The notes under the pieces are model-generated. The model was not told where the DNA came from. It ran no database searches and saw only the letters and a list, made by a program, of their open reading frames with translations. From Flavobacterium aeripolare (lineage in GTDB: Bacteria > Bacteroidota > Bacteroidia > Flavobacteriales > Flavobacteriaceae), in the NCBI RefSeq assembly GCF_013294025.1, contig NZ_JABSNL010000004.1, positions 62,001 to 126,000 on the forward strand: 64,000 bases of DNA, written 5' to 3'. Positions within the stretch are counted from its first letter, which is position 1. Each line of letters begins with the position of its first letter. Shown here piece by piece: positions 1 to 8,399 of this stretch. The position numbers and the translations under genes are program-made.

Positions 1-551
1 TTGAGTTGTACTATAATAAGAATGAAAGCTTGTATAAGATGGTTGATGCTTTGGAAGTTAATAATGATTTAGCTAACAGATTTGCAAAAATCCTGGCAGG
101 CGGAAAAAAAATTAGATATAAAAATAATGTCACTAAAGAGAAATTATATCAAATTGAAAGTTCTGGAGAGAAATTTACTGTCAACCTTGATTTTGAAGAA
201 TATTTGTGGAATATAACTTCAGAGACTAAAATGATTAATGGCTATAAGTGCTATAAAGCTACTTCATATAAGGAAGAATACGATAAGATTAGGGATAGAA
301 AAAATTCTTTTTATCCCGTTGTTTGGTTTACCCCAGAAATTCCTTCTTCGTTTGGTCCAGATGGTTTAGATGGTTTGCCAGGCTTAGTTTTGGAGGGTTC
401 AGCGAATGGAAAGAAGTTTATGTACGCGACAAAGATAAATTTAAATTACATAGATAAAATTGTAATTGAAAAACCTAGTAAGGGTAAAAATGTTACTGAG
501 AAAGAGTATCTTGATATTATTACTAAAATATTTAAAGATATTAATGGATAA
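1..551 (+). CDS. GLPGLI family protein, 5' end outside window
   Basis: This is the C-terminal part of a GLPGLI family protein (TIGR01200 type), a Bacteroidota family of exported proteins whose function is unknown. The frame is open through the left edge of the window, so the TTG near base 6 is not the real start and the signal peptide lies outside. The signature FGPDGLDGLPGLVLEGS is present, preceded by the family block W-x-I-(x)-K-x-I-x-GYKCYKA with a single cysteine. It lies 87 bases upstream of a second GLPGLI gene and heads a cluster of three such genes plus a receptor. The motif makes the family call firm; any role is unknown. Confidence 0.85.
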   Translation, partial: ELYYNKNESLYKMVDALEVNNDLANRFAKILAGGKKIRYKNNVTKEKLYQIESSGEKFTVNLDFEEYLWNITSETKMINGYKCYKATSYKEEYDKIRDRKNSFYPVVWFTPEIPSSFGPDGLDGLPGLVLEGSANGKKFMYATKINLNYIDKIVIEKPSKGKNVTEKEYLDIITKIFKDING

Positions 552-598
552 ATAACAATTAGGAGCCTTGTAGTCTTATAAAAATCAATTTCTTATTG

Positions 599-1358
599 AA
601 AACTTTTCGAGTTTTGTTGCCTTTTAAAATTTTAAAATATGAAGAAATTACATAATATAATTATTTGCTTAGTTCTCGCTACACTACAAAATTCTTATGC
701 ACAACCAGACTCTGGTAAAGTAGTATACAAAATTCAGTTGGCTGGTTTCGGATCCCAAAATGCGAGTCCTGAAAATAAAGAATTAAATGAAATTATAGTT
801 ACTATAGCTAATAGTAAAACCGCTACTTTGACATTTAATAGCAAAAGATCAAGTTTTATATTGGATAACTATTTATCATCAGATAGCAAACAAAATGGTT
901 TAACGGTCATGGCGGAGAAGCTTGCTTTTATTGAAATCAATGGGCAAAATTATTTTATAGATAAAGTAAGTAATAGTAGTATACTAGAAAATATGGATGG
1001 TTTTCTTATCGAACAAGAAAATGAAAAATTAGAATGGGAAATCACAACCGAAAGTAAGCAAATTGACGGCTATTTATGCTACAAAGCAGTCTACCTTTGG
1101 AAATTCACCAATAGACGTGGAACAGCTACCACTATTCCTATAATTGCTTGGTTTGCACCAAGTTTACCATATTCTTATGGGCCAAAGTATTTTACTGGCT
1201 TACCAGGTCTTATTTTAGAATTAACCGACAGAAAGATAACATTTCTAGCATCTTCTATAACAATTTTAAAAAACCAGCAGTTGGAAGTCGAATTTACCAA
1301 AGGAAAAATAGTAAGTATTGAAGATTACAAAAAGAAGGTATTTTCAAGATAATTAACA
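599..1358 (+). repeat. Direct repeat copy 1 (duplicated GLPGLI unit)
   Basis: The bases from the leader block TTTTCGAGTTTTG through the end of the GLPGLI gene recur at 1985-2745. The leader matches except for one inserted T, and the coding part is nearly identical in the middle. The pair looks like a tandem duplication about 1.39 kb apart that flanks the small peptide gene. Confidence 0.8.
639..1352 (+). CDS. GLPGLI family protein (copy 1 of tandem pair)
   Basis: Exported protein of 237 residues from the GLPGLI family, which has no established function. Residues 1-21 form a signal peptide (basic MKKLHN, hydrophobic core, cleavage near YAQ). The mature part has one cysteine, C147 in GYLCYKA, and the GLPGLI motif at about 187-192 after the block IIAWFAPSLPYSYGPKYFT. 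It is about 89% identical to the copy at 2026-2739; the differences gather in the signal peptide and the last 40 residues, and the central core is almost unchanged. It sits in a row of GLPGLI genes ending in a TonB-receptor-like gene, so it probably acts in the periplasm or at the outer membrane with that receptor. The location is inferred. Confidence 0.88.
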   Translation: MKKLHNIIICLVLATLQNSYAQPDSGKVVYKIQLAGFGSQNASPENKELNEIIVTIANSKTATLTFNSKRSSFILDNYLSSDSKQNGLTVMAEKLAFIEINGQNYFIDKVSNSSILENMDGFLIEQENEKLEWEITTESKQIDGYLCYKAVYLWKFTNRRGTATTIPIIAWFAPSLPYSYGPKYFTGLPGLILELTDRKITFLASSITILKNQQLEVEFTKGKIVSIEDYKKKVFSR

Positions 1359-1656
1359 CGCATAAAGTACTATATGATTTATAGGTTTTTTGAATTTTTG
1401 GCAGCTTTAAATATCTTTTGTATAATGTAGATTTCTATTGGTGCATAACTTTATAATATGTTAAATTAAATTGCTTGTGCCCCTATTTTAGTAGGGTTGG
1501 TTATAGATAAGATACTAATAAACGGGGTGTTACGATTATTTTTATAAACTTTATTTTGTTAAATAAAAGTTAAAAATGTGTATGCTTTCCCTTTTTTTTT
1601 TTCAAATTTGGAATGGTTAACCGATAAACTATTATTAAACTTTTAACAAATTAATT
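1353..1656 (+). other. Intergenic leader region of the peptide gene
   Basis: No gene is seen here. A TTATTTTG element near 1550 resembles the Bacteroidota -7 box (TAnnTTTG) and would start a long leader for the small exported protein downstream. A run of T followed by TTTTAACAA near 1650 faintly recalls the conserved leaders at 21391 and 25601, but the match is too weak to count as the same element. Confidence 0.35.
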
Positions 1657-1689
1657 ATGAAACCGAAGATTCACGAACACCAAAAATAA
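1657..1689 (+). CDS. Possible upstream mini-ORF (10 codons)
   Basis: An ATG-initiated frame encoding MKPKIHEHQK ends in TAA five bases before the ATG of the small exported protein. The placement would allow translational coupling or a leader-peptide role. It may equally be chance in AT-rich leader DNA, since no codon-usage or conservation evidence is available. Confidence 0.25.
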   Translation: MKPKIHEHQK

Positions 1690-1694
1690 TTAAT

Positions 1695-1943
1695 ATGGTG
1701 AGTAAAAAATTATTATTTTCTGCAGTGGCAGTATTGGCGTTTAATGGAGTAGCAATGGCAAATTCCGCGGAAGTGAAAGATGAAGTTGTTATAAGCATTC
1801 AGAGTAAATTGATAATTTTAGGTGAAAGTTGTGAAACAAAAGCAATGGATTATATTGACGGAGATTACGATAGCGATGGTGATCACACTGCTATGGAAAA
1901 TCATGACGCTTATCAGGCTTATCTAGCAGGTTGTAAAGATTAA
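1695..1943 (+). CDS. Small exported two-cysteine protein
   Basis: An unrecognised 82-residue protein. Residues 1-22 form a clear signal peptide (KK, then a hydrophobic stretch, cleavage after AMA). The mature part is about 60 residues, acidic, with a DYIDGDYDSDGD segment and two cysteines, C46 in ESCET and C80 in AGCKD three residues from the end; these could pair as a disulfide. ATG is followed directly by GTG, so the start could be one codon later. It lies between the two near-identical GLPGLI copies and before the receptor gene. A similarly placed small protein with two cysteines and the same CET tripeptide occurs at 25710-25994. The shared architecture suggests a cargo or substrate of the cassette; this is inference. 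Confidence 0.7.
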   Translation: MVSKKLLFSAVAVLAFNGVAMANSAEVKDEVVISIQSKLIILGESCETKAMDYIDGDYDSDGDHTAMENHDAYQAYLAGCKD

Positions 1944-1984
1944 GACTTATCACTTTCAACTTATCAACTTTAATAATGGCAAAT

Positions 1985-2745
1985 AAAACTTTTCGAGTTT
2001 TGTTTGCCTTTTAAAATTTTAAAATATGAAGAAATTACGAAATATAATTATTTGCTTAGTTTTTGCTACAATTCGGAATTCTTTTGGGCAGGCAGCCTCT
2101 GGTAAAGTAGTATACAAAATTCAGTTGGCTGGTTTCGGATCCCAAAATGCGAGTCCTGAAAATAAAGAATTAAATGAAACTATAGTTAGTATAGCTAATA
2201 GTAAAACCGCTACTTTGACATTTAATAGCAAAAGATCAAGTTTTGTATTGGATAACTATTTATCATCAGATAGCAAACAAAATGGTTTAACGGGCATGGC
2301 TGAGAAGCTTGCTTTTATTGAAATCAATGGACAAAATTATTTTATAGATAAAGTAAGTAATAGTAGTATACTAGAAAATATGGATGGTTTTCTTATCGAA
2401 AAGGAAAATGAAAAATTAGAATGGGAAATTACAACCGAAAGCAAGGAAATTGATGGGTATTTATGCTATAAAGCAATACATCTATGGAAATTTACCAATA
2501 GACGTGGAACAGCTACCACTATTCCTATAATTGCTTGGTTTGCACCAAGTTTACCATATTCTTATGGGCCAAAGTATTTTACTGGCTTACCAGGTCTTAT
2601 TTTAGAATTAACCGACAGAAAGATAACTTTTCTAGCATCCTCTATAAGCATTTTAAAAAATCAGCAGTTGGAAGTCGAATTTCCCAAAGGAAAAACAGTA
2701 AACAGTGAAGATTATAACAAAAAAATATTATCGAAATAATTAATA
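1985..2745 (+). repeat. Direct repeat copy 2 (duplicated GLPGLI unit)
   Basis: Second copy of the unit at 599-1358, including the same untranslated leader and the short AATAATTAA tail. It places an almost identical GLPGLI gene directly before the receptor gene. Confidence 0.8.
2026..2739 (+). CDS. GLPGLI family protein (copy 2 of tandem pair)
   Basis: Near twin of the gene at 639-1352, with the same length of 237 residues. It has a signal peptide to about residue 21 (MKKLRNIIIC start, FGQ cleavage region), the lone mature cysteine in GYLCYKA, and the intact FTGLPGLILELTD signature. Some 25 residues differ from copy 1, mostly in the signal peptide and C-terminus. Its stop lies five bases before the receptor start codon, so the two are almost certainly cotranscribed and possibly translationally coupled. 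Function unknown; the tight link suggests it works with the receptor. Confidence 0.88.
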   Translation: MKKLRNIIICLVFATIRNSFGQAASGKVVYKIQLAGFGSQNASPENKELNETIVSIANSKTATLTFNSKRSSFVLDNYLSSDSKQNGLTGMAEKLAFIEINGQNYFIDKVSNSSILENMDGFLIEKENEKLEWEITTESKEIDGYLCYKAIHLWKFTNRRGTATTIPIIAWFAPSLPYSYGPKYFTGLPGLILELTDRKITFLASSISILKNQQLEVEFPKGKTVNSEDYNKKILSK

Positions 2746-5417
2746 TGTATAAAGTCCTATTGTATTTTCTTTTATTTACAACCTTCTTTTCTTATTCTCA
2801 GTCCCGCACTATTACAGGTGTGGTTTCTGACGATACAAACAAACCATTAGAATCTGCTAATGTAATCGCAAAACCTTTGCAGGAAAAAGCAAGCCTTAAG
2901 TTTGCCATTGCTGATAATAAAGGACGCTATCGCTTAGAACTAGAAAAAGAGGTCAAGTATGAAATTACCGTATCTTATATTAGCTTTATTGAGGAGGTAT
3001 TTATCCTTGAAGCTAATGCAGCTGTTACTACCCACGATTTTAAACTAAAGGCTACAGGAGAACAACTCGATGAGATTGTAATTAAACATGATTTCAAGCC
3101 TATAATTATAAAAAAAGATACTTTGATATTTGACGTGAAAAGTTTTGCTAAAGGAAACGAACGCAAAATGAAAGAAATATTAGAGAAATTACCAGGCGTA
3201 GAAGTTGATAAAAACGGTGGTGTTACCGTACAAGGAAAAAAAGTGACTAAAATGCTTGTAGAAGGAAAGTCCTTTTTTGGAGGTGGTTCAAAACTTGCAG
3301 TCGAGAATATTCCGGCAGATGCCTTGGACAAAATCGAAGTCATCGATAACTTTAACGAGGTGGGGTTTATGAAGCAAGTTTCTGATAGTGACGATCTGGC
3401 TATGAACGTGAAATTAAAAGAGGATAAAAAGAAATTTGTTTTTGGAGATGTCGAAGCAGCTGCAGAAATAGGAACTGCCGATTACGGATTTTATCTAGCG
3501 CATGCAGCATTGTTTTATTATGCTCCCAAAACAAATGTAAGCGTTATAGCCGATGGGAATAACATTGGAAAAAGGACATTTACATTTGATGATTTAACGC
3601 GTTTTGGTGGTGGTATGAGCACTTTTTTATCAGGCAGGAAATCATTGACTAACTTGTATTCCTTTGCTGGTGACAATAGAGATGTTGTACAAAATAAATC
3701 TCAGTTTGGAGCTTTTAATATTAGCCACGATTTTTCTCCAAAATTAGCTATTTCTGGATTTTCAATTTTTTCAAAAGTGCTTACGGCTTCTAAGACAGAA
3801 AGTACTAATGAGTATTTACAAAATAGCGCTATCGCTTTCGAAAATAAATTACAAGATGGGGATAATCGTACCATGTTGGGTATTGGTAATGTAAAATTAG
3901 ATTATTCGCCTAACAAAAAAGAAAAATGGTACTACAACGGCCAGTATCAATCGAGTACAAATGATTTAATCAATACCATAAATTCGACTACAAATCTCAA
4001 CACAAGTCTGTTTGAAACTATCTCTAAGGCTGATAATACTTCGATAAAGCAATACATAGAATGGCATAAAAGTTACAATGAGCACCACACCACTACACTG
4101 GTGGTAAATCAAGCCTATGATAACAATAAACCCATCAACAATTGGTTTACAGATCAAACTTTTTTGGCAGGATTGATTCCGCTTCAACAGGACGATACCT
4201 ATACTGTTACTCAAATTAAAAAGGTAAAAACGAATAGTATTGATGCCTTATTCAAACATTATTGGATTTTGAATAATTTTAACCACATCTATACTAATGT
4301 GGGAAATAATTTTGCTACGTCGCATTTAGAAACAGCAAACAGGCAATTATTAACTGATGGTACGATCAATGATTTTGCTTCAGCTGGATTTAATAATAAT
4401 GTAAGATACCAATTAAATGATGCTTATGTAGGTGTTGAATACAAATTCAGAATTGGGAAATTTACTAGCAAGCCAGGGTTATACCTGCATTGGTATCACT
4501 TATCTACTACTCAAAGTACAATAGGAAACAGCTTGACTAAAAGTTTACTGCAACCGCAGTGGGACATTGACTATGAGTTCAACAAATCAGAAACCTTGAA
4601 TTTTACTTACAAATTAAAGAACGATTTTCCTGAGGTGAGTCAGCTTGCAAATCAATTTGACTTGCAAAACTATAATTTAGTCTACAAAGGGAACGCGCTA
4701 TTGCAAAATGAAAAATACCATTCGGCAATGTTGAGGTATTCAAAGTATAATTTGTATCAGGGTGTGACCTACAATGCTACCGCTAGCTATTTAAAAAAGG
4801 TTAAAGCTTTTAGAAATGAAATTACACTCGACGGAATTAATCAATTTAGTAGCCCAATTTTAACGGATAATCCAGAAACTACTTACGGCATTACGGGCTA
4901 TTTTACCAAAAGGATCTATCGTTTTAGTCTAAAATTAAATACACGTCTCAATTGGTTTAGCTATTCACAAACATTAAATGCAGTTACTACCGTAAATGAT
5001 CGAACAAGCCAGAATGTGGGATTGCTTTTTAAAACGGCTTATAAAAAGTGGCCAGATTTTAGTGTTGGTTACAACAAAGGCTTTAGTCAATTTTCGGGCT
5101 TAACAAGTTCAAAATATGAAACAGATGCTTTTACATCAAGTGCTCAAATTGATTTTCTTAAGTTTTGGAATTTCAAAATAGATTATGAGAACTTAAAAAA
5201 CACTGATGATCGCGACCAAAGTAACTTTTATGATATTATGAATGCGTCTATTCGATACCAAAAAAAGAACAGTCCTTTTGGGTTCGAAATGTTTGTCAAT
5301 AATGTATTCGATAATAAAACAAAGAATGATTTTTCTTTTTCAGATTACGTAATAAGTGAGCGCACAACTTACGTTTTACCTAGAGTATGGATGCTCTCCA
5401 TATCTTATAAGTTATAA
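2745..5417 (+). CDS. TonB-dependent receptor-like outer membrane protein
   Basis: An 890-residue outer membrane protein. A signal peptide (about 1-18, ending SYSQ) is followed by a carboxypeptidase-regulatory-like beta-sandwich (about 20-105, starting ITGVVSD and with the DNKGRYRLEL turn). Next comes a plug-like domain (about 120-225, with LEKLPGVEVDKNGGVTVQGK and the MLVEGKSFFGG segment) and a long beta-barrel ending in an aromatic-rich strand. No SusC-type signature or adjacent SusD gene is seen, so this is not a glycan-uptake pair. The two other cassettes at 22659 and 27488 have the same layout. Substrate unknown; the GLPGLI genes directly upstream are the only clue to its role. Confidence 0.85.
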   Translation: MYKVLLYFLLFTTFFSYSQSRTITGVVSDDTNKPLESANVIAKPLQEKASLKFAIADNKGRYRLELEKEVKYEITVSYISFIEEVFILEANAAVTTHDFKLKATGEQLDEIVIKHDFKPIIIKKDTLIFDVKSFAKGNERKMKEILEKLPGVEVDKNGGVTVQGKKVTKMLVEGKSFFGGGSKLAVENIPADALDKIEVIDNFNEVGFMKQVSDSDDLAMNVKLKEDKKKFVFGDVEAAAEIGTADYGFYLAHAALFYYAPKTNVSVIADGNNIGKRTFTFDDLTRFGGGMSTFLSGRKSLTNLYSFAGDNRDVVQNKSQFGAFNISHDFSPKLAISGFSIFSKVLTASKTESTNEYLQNSAIAFENKLQDGDNRTMLGIGNVKLDYSPNKKEKWYYNGQYQSSTNDLINTINSTTNLNTSLFETISKADNTSIKQYIEWHKSYNEHHTTTLVVNQAYDNNKPINNWFTDQTFLAGLIPLQQDDTYTVTQIKKVKTNSIDALFKHYWILNNFNHIYTNVGNNFATSHLETANRQLLTDGTINDFASAGFNNNVRYQLNDAYVGVEYKFRIGKFTSKPGLYLHWYHLSTTQSTIGNSLTKSLLQPQWDIDYEFNKSETLNFTYKLKNDFPEVSQLANQFDLQNYNLVYKGNALLQNEKYHSAMLRYSKYNLYQGVTYNATASYLKKVKAFRNEITLDGINQFSSPILTDNPETTYGITGYFTKRIYRFSLKLNTRLNWFSYSQTLNAVTTVNDRTSQNVGLLFKTAYKKWPDFSVGYNKGFSQFSGLTSSKYETDAFTSSAQIDFLKFWNFKIDYENLKNTDDRDQSNFYDIMNASIRYQKKNSPFGFEMFVNNVFDNKTKNDFSFSDYVISERTTYVLPRVWMLSISYKL

Positions 5418-5420
5418 AAA

Positions 5421-5834
5421 CTAGTTATAAACTCGCAATACGTTTCCATTTAATTCTACACGGTACTGTTTTAAAGGATATTCTAATTTTCCTAAACCGG
5501 TAAACAAACTATATTCACTTTCATCACAAGGACAAACGATATTGATCCCGTTAAGGGTCATGGCCGTACAGCTATTTAATGCTTGATTAGGGCATGCGGC
5601 GTCAAAAGCATTGTAGCCACTACCAGTATTAAAAACGTATATTCCCTTTGCGCCTTCATTTGCATAATAAATGGCATTACCAGCAAATTTTAAATTGCTA
5701 TAAGAAGGTAATGACAAGTTCAAATCGACAGTAAAGGGGTAATTAGGAATATTGGGATTTGCATTATTAAAATCATTTGTCGTGCAGCTGCTTAAAATGC
5801 TTAGAATGATAAGAGAATAAATGAATTTTTTCAT
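5421..5834 (-). CDS. Rieske-like lipoprotein lacking histidine ligands
   Basis: A 137-residue lipoprotein: signal peptide with lipobox SILSSC (lipidated C17), then a compact domain whose C-terminal half follows the Rieske [2Fe-2S] pattern. The usual C-x-H box is C81-P-N83 and the usual C-P-C-H box is C101-P-C-D104, followed by the typical S-x-F-x(2)-G stretch (EYSLFTG) and a closing YRVELNGNVLRVY strand. Both iron-binding histidines are therefore replaced, so a standard Rieske cluster is unlikely. C89 and C103 might form the structural disulfide known from Rieske folds. It converges on the receptor gene with a 3-base gap and probably has its own promoter. Function unknown. Confidence 0.65.
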   Translation of the reverse strand: MKKFIYSLIILSILSSCTTNDFNNANPNIPNYPFTVDLNLSLPSYSNLKFAGNAIYYANEGAKGIYVFNTGSGYNAFDAACPNQALNSCTAMTLNGINIVCPCDESEYSLFTGLGKLEYPLKQYRVELNGNVLRVYN

Positions 5835-5936
5835 TATAAAATAGTTTGTTAAATACGCTAAAAAAACAAATTTAATTTATTTAACTTTGAATTACATATG
5901 ATTAACATATAATTATATACAAGAAAAAAAATATAC

Positions 5937-5944
5937 TATCTTTG
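5937..5944 (+). promoter_or_regulatory. greA promoter, -7 element TATCTTTG
   Basis: A perfect match to the Bacteroidota -7 consensus TAnnTTTG, about 150 bases upstream of greA and just before the leader hairpin. Transcription would start near 5950. Confidence 0.6.
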
Positions 5945-5951
5945 TAATAAC

Positions 5952-5976
5952 AAATCCCGTCTAGATGGGATTTTTT
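5952..5976 (+). terminator. Terminator-like hairpin at the start of the greA leader
   Basis: AAATCCC pairs with GGGATTT (7 bp, 8-base loop) and runs straight into six T. It lies within about 25 bases of the predicted transcription start, so it would act inside the greA leader and not as the end of another gene. The nearest upstream gene is on the opposite strand and points away. It could be a premature terminator that makes a short leader RNA, or a 5' stabilising stem-loop. Confidence 0.55.
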
Positions 5977-6094
5977 CTATTTATATAAGCCACAGAGCGT
6001 CTGTTTGATTAGAATGAATTAGAAGGAGGAAGGTCTTCAAGCAAACGCATGAACAGCTTATAAGTAAACACATAAAATAATACATTTAAAAAAT

Positions 6095-6571
6095 ATGAGC
6101 GCAATATCTTATTACACAGCAGAAGGATTAAAAAAATTACGGGAAGAACTTGATCACTTAAAAAGTGTGATGCGTCCTAAGGCATCTGCTGATATCGCAG
6201 AGGCAAGAGATAAAGGGGATTTATCTGAGAATGCAGAGTATGATGCAGCTAAAGAAGCACAGGGAATGCTAGAAATGAGAATTGCTAAACTTGAAGAAAT
6301 TCACTCTAATGCAAGACTTATTGACGAGTCAAATCTTGATGTTTCAAAAGTATTAGTGCTTTCTAATGTAAAGATTAAAAACCAATCTAACGGAATGGAA
6401 ATGAGCTACCGATTAGTAGCAGAAAGTGAAGCCGATTTAAAAACAGGTAAAATATCTGTGACTTCTCCCATTGGGAAAGGTTTACTAGGGAAATCAGTAG
6501 GTGATGTTGCCGAGATTTCTGTTCCTAATGGTGTCTTGAAATTTGAAATTATCGAAATCACAAGAGACTAA
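6095..6571 (+). CDS. greA: Transcription elongation factor GreA
   Basis: GreA rescues backtracked RNA polymerase by stimulating its intrinsic transcript cleavage. The 158-residue length is normal. The N-terminal coiled coil (about 1-77) carries the acidic tip in ARDKGDLSENAEY, whose D and E residues reach the polymerase active site. The C-terminal FKBP-like globular domain (about 82-158) ends with the family stretch SPIGKGLLGKSVGDVAEI. A HIT gene follows after 56 bases, perhaps in the same transcript. Upstream is a leader of about 145 bases with a terminator-like hairpin at its start, which suggests control by attenuation. Confidence 0.97.
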   Translation: MSAISYYTAEGLKKLREELDHLKSVMRPKASADIAEARDKGDLSENAEYDAAKEAQGMLEMRIAKLEEIHSNARLIDESNLDVSKVLVLSNVKIKNQSNGMEMSYRLVAESEADLKTGKISVTSPIGKGLLGKSVGDVAEISVPNGVLKFEIIEITRD

Positions 6572-6627
6572 CTTAAAGCGTTCCTACTAGGTGTAAAACC
6601 TGGATTTAATGATCTAATAAAAACAGC

Positions 6628-7017
6628 ATGAGTTCGATATTCACAAAAATAGTAAAGGGAGAAATCCCATGTTATAAAATAGCTGAAGACGAAAATTATT
6701 TGGCTTTTCTAGATGTAAACCCAAATGCAAAAGGGCATACGTTATGTATTCCGAAATTTGAGATCGATAAGATTTTTGAAATGGACGAAGCACATTATCT
6801 AGGGTTGATGCATTTTTCTCGAAAGATAGCCATTGCCTTAGAAAAAGCGGTTCCTTGTAAACGTGTGGGTATGGCCGTTGTAGGTCTTGAAGTACCGCAC
6901 GCGCATGTACATTTGATTCCATTAAACGAAATGGACGAAATGCGTTTTCATAATAAAGTGTCCTTAACGGAACAAGAATTTAAAGACTTAGCGCAAAGCA
7001 TTCAAGCTAATCTATAA
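6628..7017 (+). CDS. HIT family nucleotide-binding protein
   Basis: A 129-residue histidine-triad protein of the Hint branch. These cytoplasmic enzymes hydrolyse nucleoside phosphoramidates or aminoacyl-adenylates. The triad HAHVHLIP lies at 91-98, with H95 in the nucleophile position. The opening FTKIVKGEIPCYKIAED is typical, as is the helical middle. It follows greA by 56 bases and is closed by a strong terminator. The precise substrate cannot be read from sequence. Confidence 0.93.
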   Translation: MSSIFTKIVKGEIPCYKIAEDENYLAFLDVNPNAKGHTLCIPKFEIDKIFEMDEAHYLGLMHFSRKIAIALEKAVPCKRVGMAVVGLEVPHAHVHLIPLNEMDEMRFHNKVSLTEQEFKDLAQSIQANL

Positions 7018-7034
7018 TTTAACAACTATAATAA

Positions 7035-7079
7035 AACACAGGAATTGTCATTGCTTATGATGATTCCTGTGTTTTTTTT
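7035..7079 (+). terminator. Rho-independent terminator after the HIT gene
   Basis: AACACAGGAAT pairs with ATTCCTGTGTT and is followed by eight T. The 3' arm overlaps the last codons of the opposing histidine kinase gene, so its C-terminal residues are encoded within the stem. Confidence 0.85.
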
Positions 7080-8212
7080 ATGGCAACTTGTATGGTTGTC
7101 CCTTTTCCTATTTCTGATTGAAGGACTTTGATTTTACCGTTATGATATTCTTCTACAATTCTCTTTGTAAGCGATAACCCCAATCCCCAACCTCTCTTTT
7201 TTGTAGTAAATCCAGGTTCAAATATAGTCTTAAACTGACTTTTTTGTATGCCGCTTCCGGTGTCTACAATATTAATTTTTACAAACTGCCCGTCTTGCTC
7301 GATTACCAATCCAAGTTTTCCTTTTCCTTTCATAGCGTCGATAGCATTCTTGACTAAGTTTTCTATTGTCCAGCTGTGTAGACTCGAATTCAACAATACA
7401 TTGATAGGTTTTTCTGGGGCTGTAAAAGTAAATTCAATTTGCTTAGAAAAGCGGGATTGCAAGTAGGTATATGAAGCGAGTGTAGTCGCAATAATATCTT
7501 GATTTTCGAGTATGGGTTTAGAACCTATTTTAGAAAAACGATCTGTTATTGTTTGCAGTCTTTCAATATCTTTTTCGATTTCGATGATAATAGATTCGTC
7601 GACTTCGTCCCCTTTTAATATTTCGACCCAACCTATCAATGACGATAGCGGCGTACCTATTTGATGTGCTGTTTCCTTTGCCATTCCAGCCCATAATTTG
7701 TTTTGGGTAGCGATTTTTGTACTGCGATAAAAATAATACATCAAGGCAATAAACAATACTAAAATAAGCACTAGCGCAACAGGGTAATATTTTAGTTTGT
7801 TCAGTAATTCAGAGTTTCCATAATATAATTTTTGGAATTTCCCGGGAACATACTCAATTACAATAGGTGGGTTTTCACGTTGTAAATCAACTAATAAATT
7901 AGCTGCTTTTTCTTTATCTTTAATGATCTTATCAGCGATATTAACAGTGCTCACAATGCTGTCGTGCTCTGTTAATATAATAGGAATCGAGGTATTATTA
8001 CTAAAAATTTGTAAGGGCAATTCAACATCGGCATCAGCCTCAGCGGTAATCAGGGTTTTTTGAGCCTTTGCCCATAAATTCATTTTTAAACGTTCTTCAT
8101 TTTTGAATATTTGGAAAAAAGTATAGGTGTTCCATAAAATCAGTGTAATTATTAAAAAAGAAGTAGCGATAATGATCCACCTACTTGTATTTCTTCTATC
8201 AGAAAACTGCAT
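7055..8212 (-). CDS. Orphan membrane sensor histidine kinase
   Basis: A 385-residue sensor kinase. A transmembrane helix at about 12-34 and another at about 143-163 enclose a periplasmic sensor region of about 110 residues of no recognised type. The cytoplasmic part has the phospho-acceptor H183 in ETAHQIGTPLSSL, an N box (NLVKNAIDAM, about 284), a G1 box (DTGSGI) and a G2 box (GWGLGLSL). No HAMP domain is evident. No response regulator is adjacent, so the partner is elsewhere. The last codons overlap the terminator of the convergent HIT gene. Confidence 0.92.
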   Translation of the reverse strand: MQFSDRRNTSRWIIIATSFLIITLILWNTYTFFQIFKNEERLKMNLWAKAQKTLITAEADADVELPLQIFSNNTSIPIILTEHDSIVSTVNIADKIIKDKEKAANLLVDLQRENPPIVIEYVPGKFQKLYYGNSELLNKLKYYPVALVLILVLFIALMYYFYRSTKIATQNKLWAGMAKETAHQIGTPLSSLIGWVEILKGDEVDESIIIEIEKDIERLQTITDRFSKIGSKPILENQDIIATTLASYTYLQSRFSKQIEFTFTAPEKPINVLLNSSLHSWTIENLVKNAIDAMKGKGKLGLVIEQDGQFVKINIVDTGSGIQKSQFKTIFEPGFTTKKRGWGLGLSLTKRIVEEYHNGKIKVLQSEIGKGTTIQVAIKKTQESS

Positions 8213-8352
8213 AAATTTATTCTTTGAGCTATAAATATAACGAATTTTATCTCTTATTATTTTACTTGTACACTACAAAGCAAGGCACAGCTGTTGTATT
8301 TTAAATCGCAGTATAAAAAGCATCGTGCATTCTTAAAGTTACTTCATTTGAT

Positions 8353-8360
8353 TACTTTTG
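8353..8360 (+). promoter_or_regulatory. Promoter -7 element TACTTTTG
   Basis: This matches TAnnTTTG. It overlaps the earliest possible TTG start of the flavin reductase frame, which shows that the true start is the ATG at 8400. Confidence 0.55.
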
Positions 8361-8399
8361 TATGACACTACTTATTACAAACACAAAACAAACTACAGT

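Noticed and set aside
2745..5417. SusC-type glycan receptor / polysaccharide utilisation locus
   Set aside because: No SusD gene, glycoside hydrolase or SusC signature accompanies any of the three receptors.
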